A stretch of 64,000 bases of DNA, from the NCBI RefSeq assembly GCF_022489025.1, contig NZ_JAKVTG010000005.1, positions 175,527 to 239,526 of the forward strand. Direction: 5' to 3'. This stretch comes from Planococcus halocryophilus (lineage in GTDB: Bacteria; Bacillota; Bacilli; Bacillales_A; Planococcaceae). Positions within the stretch are counted from its first letter, which is position 1. Every line of letters starts with the position of its first letter. The notes under the pieces are model-generated. The model had not been told where the DNA came from, made no database searches, and saw nothing but the letters and a program-made list of their open reading frames with translations. Shown piece after piece: positions 17,186 to 25,700 of this stretch. The position numbers were made by a program, and so were the translations under genes.

Positions 17186-18361
17186 TTATTTTTCTACAAC
17201 TTCACCTTTAAAAGCTGCTTGGTAAATCGTGAAAATGTCTTCTCTCTCTAATGGCATTGGACTTCTTGCTAAAATTCTCTTTTGCTTAATGCCATCATCC
17301 GCAAGACTATCCAAAGCATCTTCTTGAATGCCGAATTCTTTTAATGACAATGGAATTCCTACATCGGCCACTAGCTTTTTCAGCTCTTCAATGCATTTTA
17401 AAGAAGCTTCTTCTTGAGACAACTGATTCGAACTAAAGCCCATCGCTTCTAAAATATCTTTCATTCTTTTTTCGCAGCTTTGGCGAATATAGCCCATGAC
17501 GTACGGCAATAGAACAGCATTCGATTCACCATGTGAAATGTGGAATTGCCCGCCTAAAGGATAGGCTAATGCATGAACACCTGCTACGCCCGCATTGAAA
17601 AACGATAAGCCGGCCAAATAACTTCCATAGCTCATATCCGTACGCGCTTCTTTATTTTCTCCATCTGCTACAGCCGTTCGGATAGAGCCGCTAATTAAAC
17701 GGATTGCTTGCAAGGCAAGTGCATCAGTCACCGGGTTCGCATTTTTAGACACATAGGCTTCAATTGCATGCGTTAACGCATCGATCCCAGTAGCAGCTGT
17801 TACTTTTGGTGGCAACGATGTCGTTAATGCCGGATCCACTATGGCTACGTCAGGTAATAGATAGTCGTGAGTTACCACATCTTTCGAGGATTCCAATGAT
17901 AGCACCGAAATATTGGTCACTTCTGATCCTGTTCCAGATGTTGTGGGGATCAATATTTTCGGTATGCCTTTATGAGTTAACGTACGACTCCCTGTTAAGT
18001 TCAAGTAGTCAGCAACTTTCCCTTCATGTGTTGCGAGAACTCCGGCCAATTTAGCTAAATCCAGCGCACTTCCTCCGCCTAACCCAATCACCAAATCAAA
18101 TTTATGTTCTCTCGTGAAAGCGACTAGTTTCTCTCCTACTTCTAATGGAGGCTCCGGAACCACTTCTGTATAAACACTTGTTTTCCACCCTTGTGCTTGA
18201 AGCGGCTCAATAATTTTATTGGTCATCCCCAATTCTTCTAGAAGTGGATCTGTCACTATTAAAATATTGCTGGCATTTAAGCGAGTAACCTCACTTACTA
18301 GATGCTCTAATGAATCCCAACCAGTATAACTGATCGGAACAAACGTAATTTTGTTTGACAC
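17186..18361 (-). CDS. Iron-containing alcohol dehydrogenase (group III)
   Basis: 391-aa NAD(P)-dependent dehydrogenase interconverting an alcohol and its aldehyde. NAD-binding region with GLGGGSALDLAK (about 93-104); metal ligands by family position are Asp194, His198 (GIDALTHAIEAY), His263 and His277 (GVHALAYPLGGQFHISHGES). AAAGGAG eight bases upstream selects the GTG at 18361 over the one at 18370. Last gene of the operon permease, aldehyde dehydrogenase, alcohol dehydrogenase, with a 43-bp gap to the previous gene. The pair suggests oxidation of an imported alcohol to aldehyde and then acid; the substrate cannot be read from sequence. Confidence 0.93.
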   Translation of the reverse strand: MSNKITFVPISYTGWDSLEHLVSEVTRLNASNILIVTDPLLEELGMTNKIIEPLQAQGWKTSVYTEVVPEPPLEVGEKLVAFTREHKFDLVIGLGGGSALDLAKLAGVLATHEGKVADYLNLTGSRTLTHKGIPKILIPTTSGTGSEVTNISVLSLESSKDVVTHDYLLPDVAIVDPALTTSLPPKVTAATGIDALTHAIEAYVSKNANPVTDALALQAIRLISGSIRTAVADGENKEARTDMSYGSYLAGLSFFNAGVAGVHALAYPLGGQFHISHGESNAVLLPYVMGYIRQSCEKRMKDILEAMGFSSNQLSQEEASLKCIEELKKLVADVGIPLSLKEFGIQEDALDSLADDGIKQKRILARSPMPLEREDIFTIYQAAFKGEVVEK

Positions 18362-18404
18362 TCTAAACACTCCTTTTCAAATATCTTACGTGTAAAAGGA
18401 TTTT

Positions 18405-19826
18405 TTAAGATTGATTCCAAATGACGAGTTTCATCTCAGTCATTTCTTCAATCGTGTACTTCAGTCCTTCTTTACCATTACCACTTTCTTTCACTCCACC
18501 ATATGGCATTTGATCCACACGGAAAGTTGGAATGTCATTGATGAGTACGCCGCCCACTTGCAGCTTTTTAGATGCATTGAACGCAGTCTTAATATCATTG
18601 GTGAAAATAGCAGCTTGTAAGCCGTAATCGGAATTGTTGATTTCACTTATGCCTTGTTCAACCGATTGGATTGGGTTGACGATTACAACAGGCGCAAACA
18701 CTTCTTGGCACGAAACTTTTGAGTCTGCAGAAACTTGTGTAAGTATAGTTGGTTGGAATACTTCATCTTCAACTTTTCCTCCAATAACTAACTTGGCCCC
18801 TTCAGCAACAGCTTCTTGTACCCACGTTTCAGCTCGTTGTTGTTCTTCTTTAGAAATCATAGCTGAAATTTCTGTTGTTGGATCCAGTGGATCTCCAACT
18901 TTCAGTTTTGTCGTTGCTTCTTTAAAGCGAGTGAGAAACTCTTCGATTAAGCTCTCCATTATATAAATCCGCTGCAACGAAATGCACACTTGTCCTTGGT
19001 TTGAAAAAGATCCGATTACAACCTTTTCAATCACCGTATCCATGTCTACACCTTCGTCAATAATAAGCCCTGAATTTGAACCAAGTTCTAAAGCTACTTT
19101 TTTCAATCCAGCTTTGTCTCGAATGCCTTTACCCACAGCCGGGCTCCCTGTAAAAGTAACCATCTTCACTTTTTCACTTTCAACTAAAACGTCGCCAACC
19201 GCTTTCCCACTGCCCGTCACCAAATTAAAAGCACCTTTTGGTAAATCTGTTTGGTCCAATAACTCTGCCAGTAAAAAAGCAGATAACGGTGTTTGAGAAG
19301 CTGGTTTTAAAACCATCGTATTTCCTGAGGCAATAGCCGGTCCAATTTTATGCGCAACTAAATTTTGTGGAAAGTTAAAAGGTGTTATAGCAGCGACAAC
19401 GCCTACCGGTTCGCGCAGCGTATAGGCTAAGCGATTGCTTCCGCCTTTTGCTGCATCCATCGGAACCATTTCGCCAGTTAAGCGCTTTGCTTCTTCTGCT
19501 GCGAATTTATACGTTTCAATCGTACGATCCACTTCGCCTAATGCATATTTTAGTGGCTTTGAGGATTCTAATGAAATAAGTTTTGCCGCTCTTTCTCTAT
19601 GCTCAATAAATAGTAAAACCAATTGTTCAAGAATTTCTGCCCGTTGATACGCCGTTAAATTTGCCATTTCTTCACTAGCGTTTGCAGCAGCATCAATAGC
19701 ATGTTCTACATCTTCTTTTGACGCTTTTGGAATGTCTCCAATTTTTTCATTTGAATATGGTGAAAACAACTCAACATAGTCAGTGGTCTCTACCCATTGC
19801 TTATCAATATATAGATTCTTTTTCAT
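18405..19826 (-). CDS. NAD(P)-dependent aldehyde dehydrogenase
   Basis: 473-aa ALDH-superfamily enzyme converting an aldehyde to its acid. Visible motifs: TPFNFPQNLVAHKIGPA with the nucleotide-binding lysine in MVLKPA, FTGSPAVGKGI, catalytic base Glu247 in ALELGSNS and catalytic Cys281 in NQGQVCISLQR. AAGGA nine bases upstream favours the ATG at 19826 over 19835. It sits between the permease gene (17-bp gap) and the iron alcohol dehydrogenase. Sequence style is closest to lactaldehyde/succinate-semialdehyde-type enzymes, but specificity is not assigned. Confidence 0.94.
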   Translation of the reverse strand: MKKNLYIDKQWVETTDYVELFSPYSNEKIGDIPKASKEDVEHAIDAAANASEEMANLTAYQRAEILEQLVLLFIEHRERAAKLISLESSKPLKYALGEVDRTIETYKFAAEEAKRLTGEMVPMDAAKGGSNRLAYTLREPVGVVAAITPFNFPQNLVAHKIGPAIASGNTMVLKPASQTPLSAFLLAELLDQTDLPKGAFNLVTGSGKAVGDVLVESEKVKMVTFTGSPAVGKGIRDKAGLKKVALELGSNSGLIIDEGVDMDTVIEKVVIGSFSNQGQVCISLQRIYIMESLIEEFLTRFKEATTKLKVGDPLDPTTEISAMISKEEQQRAETWVQEAVAEGAKLVIGGKVEDEVFQPTILTQVSADSKVSCQEVFAPVVIVNPIQSVEQGISEINNSDYGLQAAIFTNDIKTAFNASKKLQVGGVLINDIPTFRVDQMPYGGVKESGNGKEGLKYTIEEMTEMKLVIWNQS

Positions 19827-19843
19827 GCGGTACATCCTTTCTT

Positions 19844-21241
19844 TTATAAAACAGAAGTTTCTTCTTTAACTTGTGAAGGTAAATCTTTCGTAAACGTTTT
19901 GTCTGTCTCATTCTTAAAGAAGTCTTTACCGTAGATTAATAAGCACAAGACGATTCCTATCGCAAAGGCCCAAGCTGCTCCTTTGATGACCAAAACCGCT
20001 CCGATAATCCCTGCGATCCCTAAGTCACTTTGGCTTCTTGCTTCTAAAATACCAACTTTCACACTGACATACCCTTGAATAAGAAGCGTTAAAGCAAGTG
20101 CTACACCTAGAATCGGTTGAACTAAACTAACAATCGGTAATAAGAGTAACCCGGTATTAGTTCCCCAACGGAATGAACCAGCACCACCAATAAAGGAATC
20201 CATCGCTTTTCTTCCGTCTTTAAATCGTTGAACAAGTACCACTTGCATAGCAGCCCATAACGGACCTGCCATTGTAACATCGGGTCCAAGGATACTCATT
20301 GCAGAGTTTCTTGTTCCAAAAATCAAATGCGCACGATTCGCATTGTAATCAATTTTTTCGTCTTCACGAGATAAATCTGCTTCTTTTACTAAAGCTTTTG
20401 TTTGCAATACGTCACCAAACAATACGATATACGCTGCAAAAACAGTTGGAATACCTGTTATAAACAGCATTAATGGTGGGAAGCCTAAACCGAAAACGGT
20501 GTAACCTGTCCATAAACCGATGAAATCGGGAGAACTAATTCCCCATTCAATGGCTGGCCAAGCAGCTTCACCAAACAGTGGTGCAATAACAATTGCGATA
20601 ATAATGATTGGGAAAATGCCGAGCTTGCCGATTGTTCCCCAGAAATTATTCGTCAATTTAAGCTTGGTAAAATGTTTAGAGAAAAGTAAATAAAAACCGA
20701 TTCCTACTGCAATCGAAATCGTCCATGGGTACGTTTCAAAACGACCACCTACTTCGAAAATAGAAGCAACTGCCGCAAAACCTGCGCCTAATATAATGCC
20801 TGATCTAATCGCAGATGGAATACTTGATACTACTTTTGAAGCTAATCCTGTAGATCCTAAGAAAATGGCAAACAACCCTAAGGTTAATTGAAATGCGATT
20901 AAAGCATGTACCCTTTCTGGACCTTCTGGAAATTGAAGACAGTACAGCATAATGAGTGGAATGGCTGGTGTAATCCATCCTGGAATAGTTGGATCACCTA
21001 GAAGATGATGCAATAAATAAAAGACGCCATTTAACATAACAATCGCTAAAGCAACTTCAAATGACATTCCAAGTAATTCTATTAATAACGGAATGGCTGC
21101 TAAATCTACCGCACACATCAATAACCCTTGAACATAATCTGGCCATTCGAACCGGTAATGAATAAACGGCAAACGAATTTTAAAAGGACCAGCTGGAATA
21201 TACGGCGATTCTTCACCAAACTTTCGATTTTTCCATTTCAT
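19844..21241 (-). CDS. Multi-pass membrane permease (NCS2/SulP-like fold)
   Basis: 465-aa integral membrane protein with about 12-14 hydrophobic segments and a short charged C-terminus. The pattern of half-helix glycine/proline segments (DPTIPGWITPAIPLIM, TMAGPLWAAMQ, GAGSFRWGTNTG) fits the uracil/xanthine or sulfate permease superfamily, but no family signature decides the substrate. As first gene of an operon with aldehyde and alcohol dehydrogenases behind two LacI-type operators, it probably imports the compound these enzymes oxidise. GGGGA precedes the ATG. Confidence 0.75.
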   Translation of the reverse strand: MKWKNRKFGEESPYIPAGPFKIRLPFIHYRFEWPDYVQGLLMCAVDLAAIPLLIELLGMSFEVALAIVMLNGVFYLLHHLLGDPTIPGWITPAIPLIMLYCLQFPEGPERVHALIAFQLTLGLFAIFLGSTGLASKVVSSIPSAIRSGIILGAGFAAVASIFEVGGRFETYPWTISIAVGIGFYLLFSKHFTKLKLTNNFWGTIGKLGIFPIIIIAIVIAPLFGEAAWPAIEWGISSPDFIGLWTGYTVFGLGFPPLMLFITGIPTVFAAYIVLFGDVLQTKALVKEADLSREDEKIDYNANRAHLIFGTRNSAMSILGPDVTMAGPLWAAMQVVLVQRFKDGRKAMDSFIGGAGSFRWGTNTGLLLLPIVSLVQPILGVALALTLLIQGYVSVKVGILEARSQSDLGIAGIIGAVLVIKGAAWAFAIGIVLCLLIYGKDFFKNETDKTFTKDLPSQVKEETSVL

Positions 21242-21302
21242 AACATATCCCCTATCTCTTTGTTAGTATCGTTATTTACAAATCCCCTTAATCCCCTGCA
21301 GA

Positions 21303-21352
21303 AAATGGAAGCGTAACCATTTATGATTAAAAAAATGGTTACGTAACCATTT
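21303..21352 (-). promoter_or_regulatory. Two LacI-family operators before the permease operon
   Basis: A perfect 20-bp palindrome with central CG, AAATGGTTACGTAACCATTT, lies at 21333-21352, and an imperfect copy, AAATGGAAGCGTAACCATTT, at 21303-21322, exactly 30 bp apart. Symmetric sites with central CG are typical of LacI-family repressors, and a LacI-type gene is immediately upstream. Confidence 0.8.
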
Positions 21353-21367
21353 AACTTAAAAAAGAAT

Positions 21368-22372
21368 TCATACCTCCTTTTTCTTTTTAATTATTGTCTT
21401 TCTTTCAAATAGTCTAACAGCTTCTGTTATTTGAACACAAGGTTTATTTTTTTGTTGGATCATCTTAATAAGCTTTTCAATCGCAATTCTACCTAGATCA
21501 ATTGGTGAAGAAATACCGACAGTCGTTAAATTAATCGAAGCATGTTGCCCAATTTTCACGTTATCAATTCCAATAATGCTAATGTCTTCAGGTACTTTAT
21601 AACCTGCTGAAATATAAAAATCCATCATTTGTATGGCAATCGCATCTGTCGCCGCGCAAATTGCAGTGGGCTTTTCTGAAAGCTCTTCTAACTTCAAGAA
21701 AGTTTGATACAAATTTTCTTTACTTGTATTTCCGATGAATATTTTTTCTGGATTTATTGCCGCATTATTTTTTTGAAATGCTTTTAAAAACCCATCATAA
21801 CGGCCTTTAAAAGTGCTCATTTCTGTCGGACCACCTATCCAGCAAACTTCTCTATGATTAAGTGAAAATAAATAATCCGTCGCCAAAAAGCCTGCTTGTT
21901 CGTTATCCATCTCTACGAAATTTTTATTGCTTTCGTGTTTTCTGTTGTACAAAATAAACGGAATTCCTGATTTCTCTAACTTCGCAAAAACTGGATCTTC
22001 CAATAACACCGATGACAAAATGATGCCATCCACTTTTTTTTCAAAAATAGAGTTATAAATCTCCTCTATATTTTCATCATTGGAGAAATGGACGTTTATT
22101 TTAAATCCATTTTCATTTGCATAATTAACAATGGATGTGGTCGTTTCAACAAAAAAAGGATTGTACAAAGGCCCTGAAATAAGCGCGATGGTATCGCTCT
22201 TTTTTTGTACAAGAGACCGCGCATTGCCATCTGGTATATAATTCAATTCATCAATTGCGGCCATTACTTTTCTATATGTCGGCTCTTTTACTAAATTAGG
22301 TGTATTTACCACGCGTGACACTGTCGTTTGTGAAACACCCGCATACTTTGCCACATCTTTTGACGATACCAT
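21368..22372 (-). CDS. LacI-family transcriptional regulator
   Basis: 334-aa repressor-type protein. N-terminal LacI helix-turn-helix (SSKDVAKYAGVSQTTVSRVVN) followed by the hinge and a periplasmic-binding-protein-like effector domain (from about 60: KKSDTIALISGPLYNPFF). GGAGAG precedes the ATG. The gene is in line with the permease operon, with the palindromic operators in the 126-bp gap, so it most likely represses that operon until an inducer binds. The effector is unknown. Confidence 0.94.
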   Translation of the reverse strand: MVSSKDVAKYAGVSQTTVSRVVNTPNLVKEPTYRKVMAAIDELNYIPDGNARSLVQKKSDTIALISGPLYNPFFVETTTSIVNYANENGFKINVHFSNDENIEEIYNSIFEKKVDGIILSSVLLEDPVFAKLEKSGIPFILYNRKHESNKNFVEMDNEQAGFLATDYLFSLNHREVCWIGGPTEMSTFKGRYDGFLKAFQKNNAAINPEKIFIGNTSKENLYQTFLKLEELSEKPTAICAATDAIAIQMMDFYISAGYKVPEDISIIGIDNVKIGQHASINLTTVGISSPIDLGRIAIEKLIKMIQQKNKPCVQITEAVRLFERKTIIKKKKEV

Positions 22373-22536
22373 TTAGACTCTCCGACCTTTCTCTACAAAT
22401 TCTACCTAACTTTTACTTTATATGTATTACTTAAAGCTAGTTGATTTCCAAGAGATTTTCAACTTAAATCGAATTTTCTTTTTCTCGTTTATATTTTATA
22501 AATAATAATAATAATAGTTGTGCCTTTACTCAAGAT

Positions 22537-22581
22537 AAAAAAATGCAGCACTTTGCGATAGATCATCACAAAGTGCTGCAT
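22537..22581 (-). terminator. Terminator after DJ-1/ABM pair
   Basis: ATGCAGCACTTTG/CAAAGTGCTGCAT perfect 13-bp stem; minus-strand transcript ends in a U tract. Confidence 0.9.
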
Positions 22582-22608
22582 GTAGTAATTATGAAATTTC
22601 ATGTGCTG

Positions 22609-22896
22609 CTAGACAGTCTTTAACTTAAAGACCTCTCGCCGTGCTACCAAGTCCGCCGTGTTTGTCCGGTATTCTTGGTAATGCTGAGAAGCAACATGAC
22701 TTTCTAACGCCTCTTGGTCTTTCCACGTTTCGTGAAGGACAAAGGTGTCATCTTCAATCGATTGATGGAGAACATAGTTTACACAACCCGCTTCTGCTCG
22801 GGAAGCTTCGAGAACTTTGTTCAATTCCGTCAATAATTGATGTTCCATGTTTTCTTTTGGCTCTAGAATCGCAGTAATGACGATTGATTCCATCAT
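22609..22896 (-). CDS. Antibiotic-biosynthesis-monooxygenase (ABM) domain protein
   Basis: 95-aa single ABM-fold protein of the YgiN type (putative quinol monooxygenase). The pattern ILEPKENMEHQLLTELNKVL..AGCVNYVLHQS..FVLHETWKDQEALESHVAS is typical: a ferredoxin-like dimeric fold acting on quinols or small aromatics or in reactive-carbonyl stress. The start codon directly follows the stop of the DJ-1-like gene, with AAGGA inside that gene, so the two are translationally coupled. Confidence 0.88.
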   Translation of the reverse strand: MMESIVITAILEPKENMEHQLLTELNKVLEASRAEAGCVNYVLHQSIEDDTFVLHETWKDQEALESHVASQHYQEYRTNTADLVARREVFKLKTV

Positions 22897-23574
22897 TTAG
22901 TTGTCCTTGTTGTTTCTTTTATCTAACGCTTTAACCAATTCGTCTGCTAATTCTTCAGCAGAAAACGGGTCACGCCCAGTTACCAGTTGCTCATTGCCCC
23001 ATACCACTTTATTTTCAGCGCTATAATTAGCTACTTCGTTCATTTTTCCTTCTAAGCTGAATGGCAGAATAGCAGGAAGGCCTTCAGGTTCAACCGCTTC
23101 TGGATAGCCCGTTACGTCTAAGCCATCAATGATGCTCTTGCCATCTGGACGCATCGTCCAAATTAGTGGAGCCGGTCCGTGGCAGACAGCTGAAACGATG
23201 TTTCCGTTGTCGTAAACCGTATTGATAATGTTACGCAGCTCTTCACTTTCAGCCAAGTCATACATAGCGCCGTGGCCTCCAACGATGAATACTACGTCGT
23301 ACTCTTTTGCATTAACATCCGAAAGAGCTGTTGTGTTGTCTGCTAATCCTGATTCATACAGTTTTTTGTATTTGCCTTCAGGATCATAATCTTCGCTGAT
23401 GCTGACTTTATCAAGTGTTGGTTTGCCGCCTAGTGGTGAAGCTAGATCCATTTGATGTCCTGCTTTTTCTAAAATCTCCATCGGTGCAAATAACTCTTCG
23501 GCCCACCAGCCAGTTTCATAATTATTTTCTGTATCTTTGTGTCCACTTGATAATACTGCTAATACTTTTGCCAT
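22897..23574 (-). CDS. DJ-1/PfpI (Hsp31-like) family protein
   Basis: 225-aa class I glutamine-amidotransferase-fold protein. Nucleophile-elbow Cys131 in SAVCHGPA, conserved Glu20 in NNYETGWWAEE, and VVFIVGGHGAMYDL match the Hsp31/glyoxalase III branch, which detoxifies methylglyoxal or acts as a stress deglycase/chaperone. Cytoplasmic, no signal. AGGAGG upstream of the ATG. Co-transcribed with the ABM protein, consistent with an electrophile or quinone stress pair (inference). Confidence 0.92.
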   Translation of the reverse strand: MAKVLAVLSSGHKDTENNYETGWWAEELFAPMEILEKAGHQMDLASPLGGKPTLDKVSISEDYDPEGKYKKLYESGLADNTTALSDVNAKEYDVVFIVGGHGAMYDLAESEELRNIINTVYDNGNIVSAVCHGPAPLIWTMRPDGKSIIDGLDVTGYPEAVEPEGLPAILPFSLEGKMNEVANYSAENKVVWGNEQLVTGRDPFSAEELADELVKALDKRNNKDN

Positions 23575-23690
23575 GTTCTGTTTCCTCCTCTGATTGATAA
23601 ATCATCCTAATATTAGTTGTTCCCGAATGTTTTTGCATTTAAACAAACTGACTAGAGGGACAACTTATTTATATCAATCGTTTTGGAATA

Positions 23691-23732
23691 AAATAAAAAC
23701 CGCTTAGAGGAGTAGTAATTCCTTTGAGCGGT
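23691..23732 (-). terminator. Terminator of 219-aa membrane protein gene
   Basis: ACCGCT/AGCGGT stem with inner AGGA/TCCT pairing; the minus-strand RNA continues with a U-rich tract. Nothing else was seen between 23575 and 23849. Confidence 0.75.
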
Positions 23733-23849
23733 GATATAGATGGTTTGGTTTACACCTTATATTGGTTGTATTTATGTGTCTTTAATAATCGTCGTCGAAA
23801 CCTAGAAAAATGAAAATCATAAATTCATTTAGCTTTTTTGCATCTCATT

Positions 23850-24509
23850 TCACATTTCAACTTCATAATTGATAGATCCATCTTCGAGTTGATTATAAGA
23901 AATGTCTTCACTGTCTAAAAGTTCTCGCAATGCATTATTTTTTATTTCTAAAAGTGCATTTTGCCGCTCAATAATTCCGGTAAGCTCAGCATATTTTACA
24001 TTTGATTCTTCTGTTTTCAGCACGTTTGTTAGTTGATAAGCTAATTTAAATTGTTCATCAAGATATGAAGTGTATTGTAAAAACCTAGCATCTTCTGTTT
24101 TCATACTCTTTTGCAATTGAAACAGATTCTTTTGTGCCTCTTCAATATGGAACGGCGTTAAGGTTTTTGCATTATATTGATTCACCAGCGCTACTGCTTC
24201 AGTAGTTAAGTTCATTTCAATCTCTGTACTCGCTTGAATAAATTCGTGAACTTCTACCTGATTTGCTGACATTAGATTGGGTAATCCATTTCCCGGCCAT
24301 ACCCAAGTAGACAGTGCGAACACATTCCACAAAAGCACGATTAGGCTAATTCCACCTCCAATTTGTAGAAATGGTTTTTTAAATCGCTTTTTTGGCTTTT
24401 CACTTGTAAAACGCTGATCCCTATAGCTATAAACATCTTTTTTACGAGCATCTCCCCGTTCCAATTCTTTCATGTGTTTACGAAATTGCTTTTGTCGATT
24501 GTTTAGCAT
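23850..24509 (-). CDS. Single-pass membrane protein of unknown function
   Basis: 219 aa, not recognised. Strongly basic N-terminus (RKHMKELERGDARKKD..EKPKKRFKKP), one membrane helix at about 49-69, then an extracytoplasmic alpha-helical, coiled-coil-like domain rich in Glu, Gln, Asn and Leu. The layout is type II membrane protein. No cysteines or enzymatic motifs. Monocistronic, divergent from the PH-domain gene. Could be an envelope or division-associated protein, but nothing in the sequence decides this. Confidence 0.75.
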   Translation of the reverse strand: MLNNRQKQFRKHMKELERGDARKKDVYSYRDQRFTSEKPKKRFKKPFLQIGGGISLIVLLWNVFALSTWVWPGNGLPNLMSANQVEVHEFIQASTEIEMNLTTEAVALVNQYNAKTLTPFHIEEAQKNLFQLQKSMKTEDARFLQYTSYLDEQFKLAYQLTNVLKTEESNVKYAELTGIIERQNALLEIKNNALRELLDSEDISYNQLEDGSINYEVEM

Positions 24510-24743
24510 CTGATTCTCCCACTCTTTTAGATAGGTAAATTATATCAAATAAATCCCTTAATTATGATAAATTAACTAAAGATTTTTAAGTATCTCCTTT
24601 TATTCAGATGACTAAAATCTCTAATAGAATAAAAAAATTACCGAAGATTGACCATAACTCACTCACACAAATAGGCGTTTGCCTTTATCGACATTCCAAT
24701 TTATGCCACAATGGAGAAAGACACTTTAAGGAGGAACTATGAC

Positions 24744-25109
24744 ATGGCAGATTTAAATGCAATGATGGCCTGGACGTTTACGCAAGAAATTGACGTACCA
24801 GATTCAGTGAGCGACTTATTGATTGCTGGAGAAAAAGCACAAATCGCATACAAGACGATTCGCGACACAGCGGTAGTAACGAATAAACGGATTATTATTT
24901 CCGACAAACAAGGGATAACGGGAAAAAAAGTCGAGGTTTACACGATTCCATTCAAATCGATTATTATGTATTCTTCCGAAAATGGCGGTACATTCGATCT
25001 AAACACCGAACTCGAACTTTGGACAACGGCCGGAAAATTTAAATTGAACTTGAACAAGAAAGTGGATATTCGCAAACTAGACAAAGTTATTGCAGAAGCA
25101 ATTTTATAG
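24744..25109 (+). CDS. Bacterial PH-domain protein (YvbH-like)
   Basis: 121-aa cytoplasmic protein made up almost wholly of one bacterial pleckstrin-homology-like domain. The pattern LLIAGEKAQIAYKTIRDTAVVTNKRIIISDKQGITGKKVEVYTIPFKSI matches the bPH_1 family. These beta-barrel domains are oligomerising; function is unknown. The frame is open from 24711, but AAGGAGG at 24728-24734 fixes the start at the ATG 24744, nine bases on. Confidence 0.88.
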   Translation: MADLNAMMAWTFTQEIDVPDSVSDLLIAGEKAQIAYKTIRDTAVVTNKRIIISDKQGITGKKVEVYTIPFKSIIMYSSENGGTFDLNTELELWTTAGKFKLNLNKKVDIRKLDKVIAEAIL

Positions 25110-25116
25110 TACATTC

Positions 25117-25154
25117 AAAAGGCGTTGGAATGATTCTCTTCCAACGCCTTTTTT
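25117..25154 (+). terminator. Rho-independent terminator
   Basis: AAAAGGCGTTGGAA/TTCCAACGCCTTTT perfect 14-bp stem and T tract after the PH-domain gene. Confidence 0.92.
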
Positions 25155-25680
25155 TCTTTCGATAACCGACAGGTATTTCCCCATCACTATTTACTTCTAG
25201 CATAAAACCACAACTAAATAGCCCCCCTGCTTTTACCTAAAAAAATGCAAAACCCATACTAGCGAAGGCGCGCAAACGGGGTGGGCGAAGCTAGAAGACA
25301 GGTGTTTTTCCTGGCTTCTGGCGGGAGCCATCCCCAAAGCGTCCGAAGCGTTTTTCACAACAAAAAACTGCTCCAGCCTTGTTAAACACAACTAACAAGG
25401 GTAGAGCAGTTTAAGCTGATGGAATGATTCTATTCCACCACGTTTTTTTCTTTTGATAATCAACACGTAATTCGTCATCGCTTTTTCCTTTTAGCATAAA
25501 ACCATAACTAAATAGAAACAAAGCCCCTGCTACTTCCTAAAAGAATAAAAACCTCACACCAGCGAAGGCGCGTCAACGGGCGAGGCGGAGCCATGCCCAA
25601 AGCGTCCAGAGCGATTCTTTTACAACAAAAAACTGCATCACCATTGTTAGACACAACTAACAATGGTGATGCAGTTTTTA
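25126..25680. repeat. Tandemly duplicated structured intergenic element
   Basis: The 590-bp gene-free stretch consists of two diverged copies, about 25126-25412 and 25421-25680. Shared landmarks in order: GGAATGATTCT, CTTTTGATAA-like, TAGCATAAAACCA, AACTAAATAG, AGCGAAGGCGCG, CAACGGG or AAACGGG, GGAGCCAT, CCCAAAGCGTCC, and a terminal hairpin starting AAAAAACTGC. The core pairs as CGGGG/CCCC in copy 1 and GGGC-GGC/GCC-GCCC in copy 2. Copy 1 carries an extra inner hairpin. The terminal stems differ by compensating changes (CCTTGTTA/TAACAAGG versus CATTGTTA/TAACAATG). Function unknown; see findings. Confidence 0.7.
25629..25678 (-). terminator. Terminator of AbgT operon
   Basis: Perfect 22-bp stem (AAAACTGCATCACCATTGTTAG and complement, six-base loop) just past the AbgT stop on the minus strand. 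Confidence 0.85.
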
Positions 25681-25700
25681 TTGATGAATAATTTCTTAAT

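Noticed and set aside
24711..24743. Upstream ATG for the PH-domain gene
   Set aside because: The AAGGAGG ribosome site lies inside this segment; the family pattern begins after 24744.
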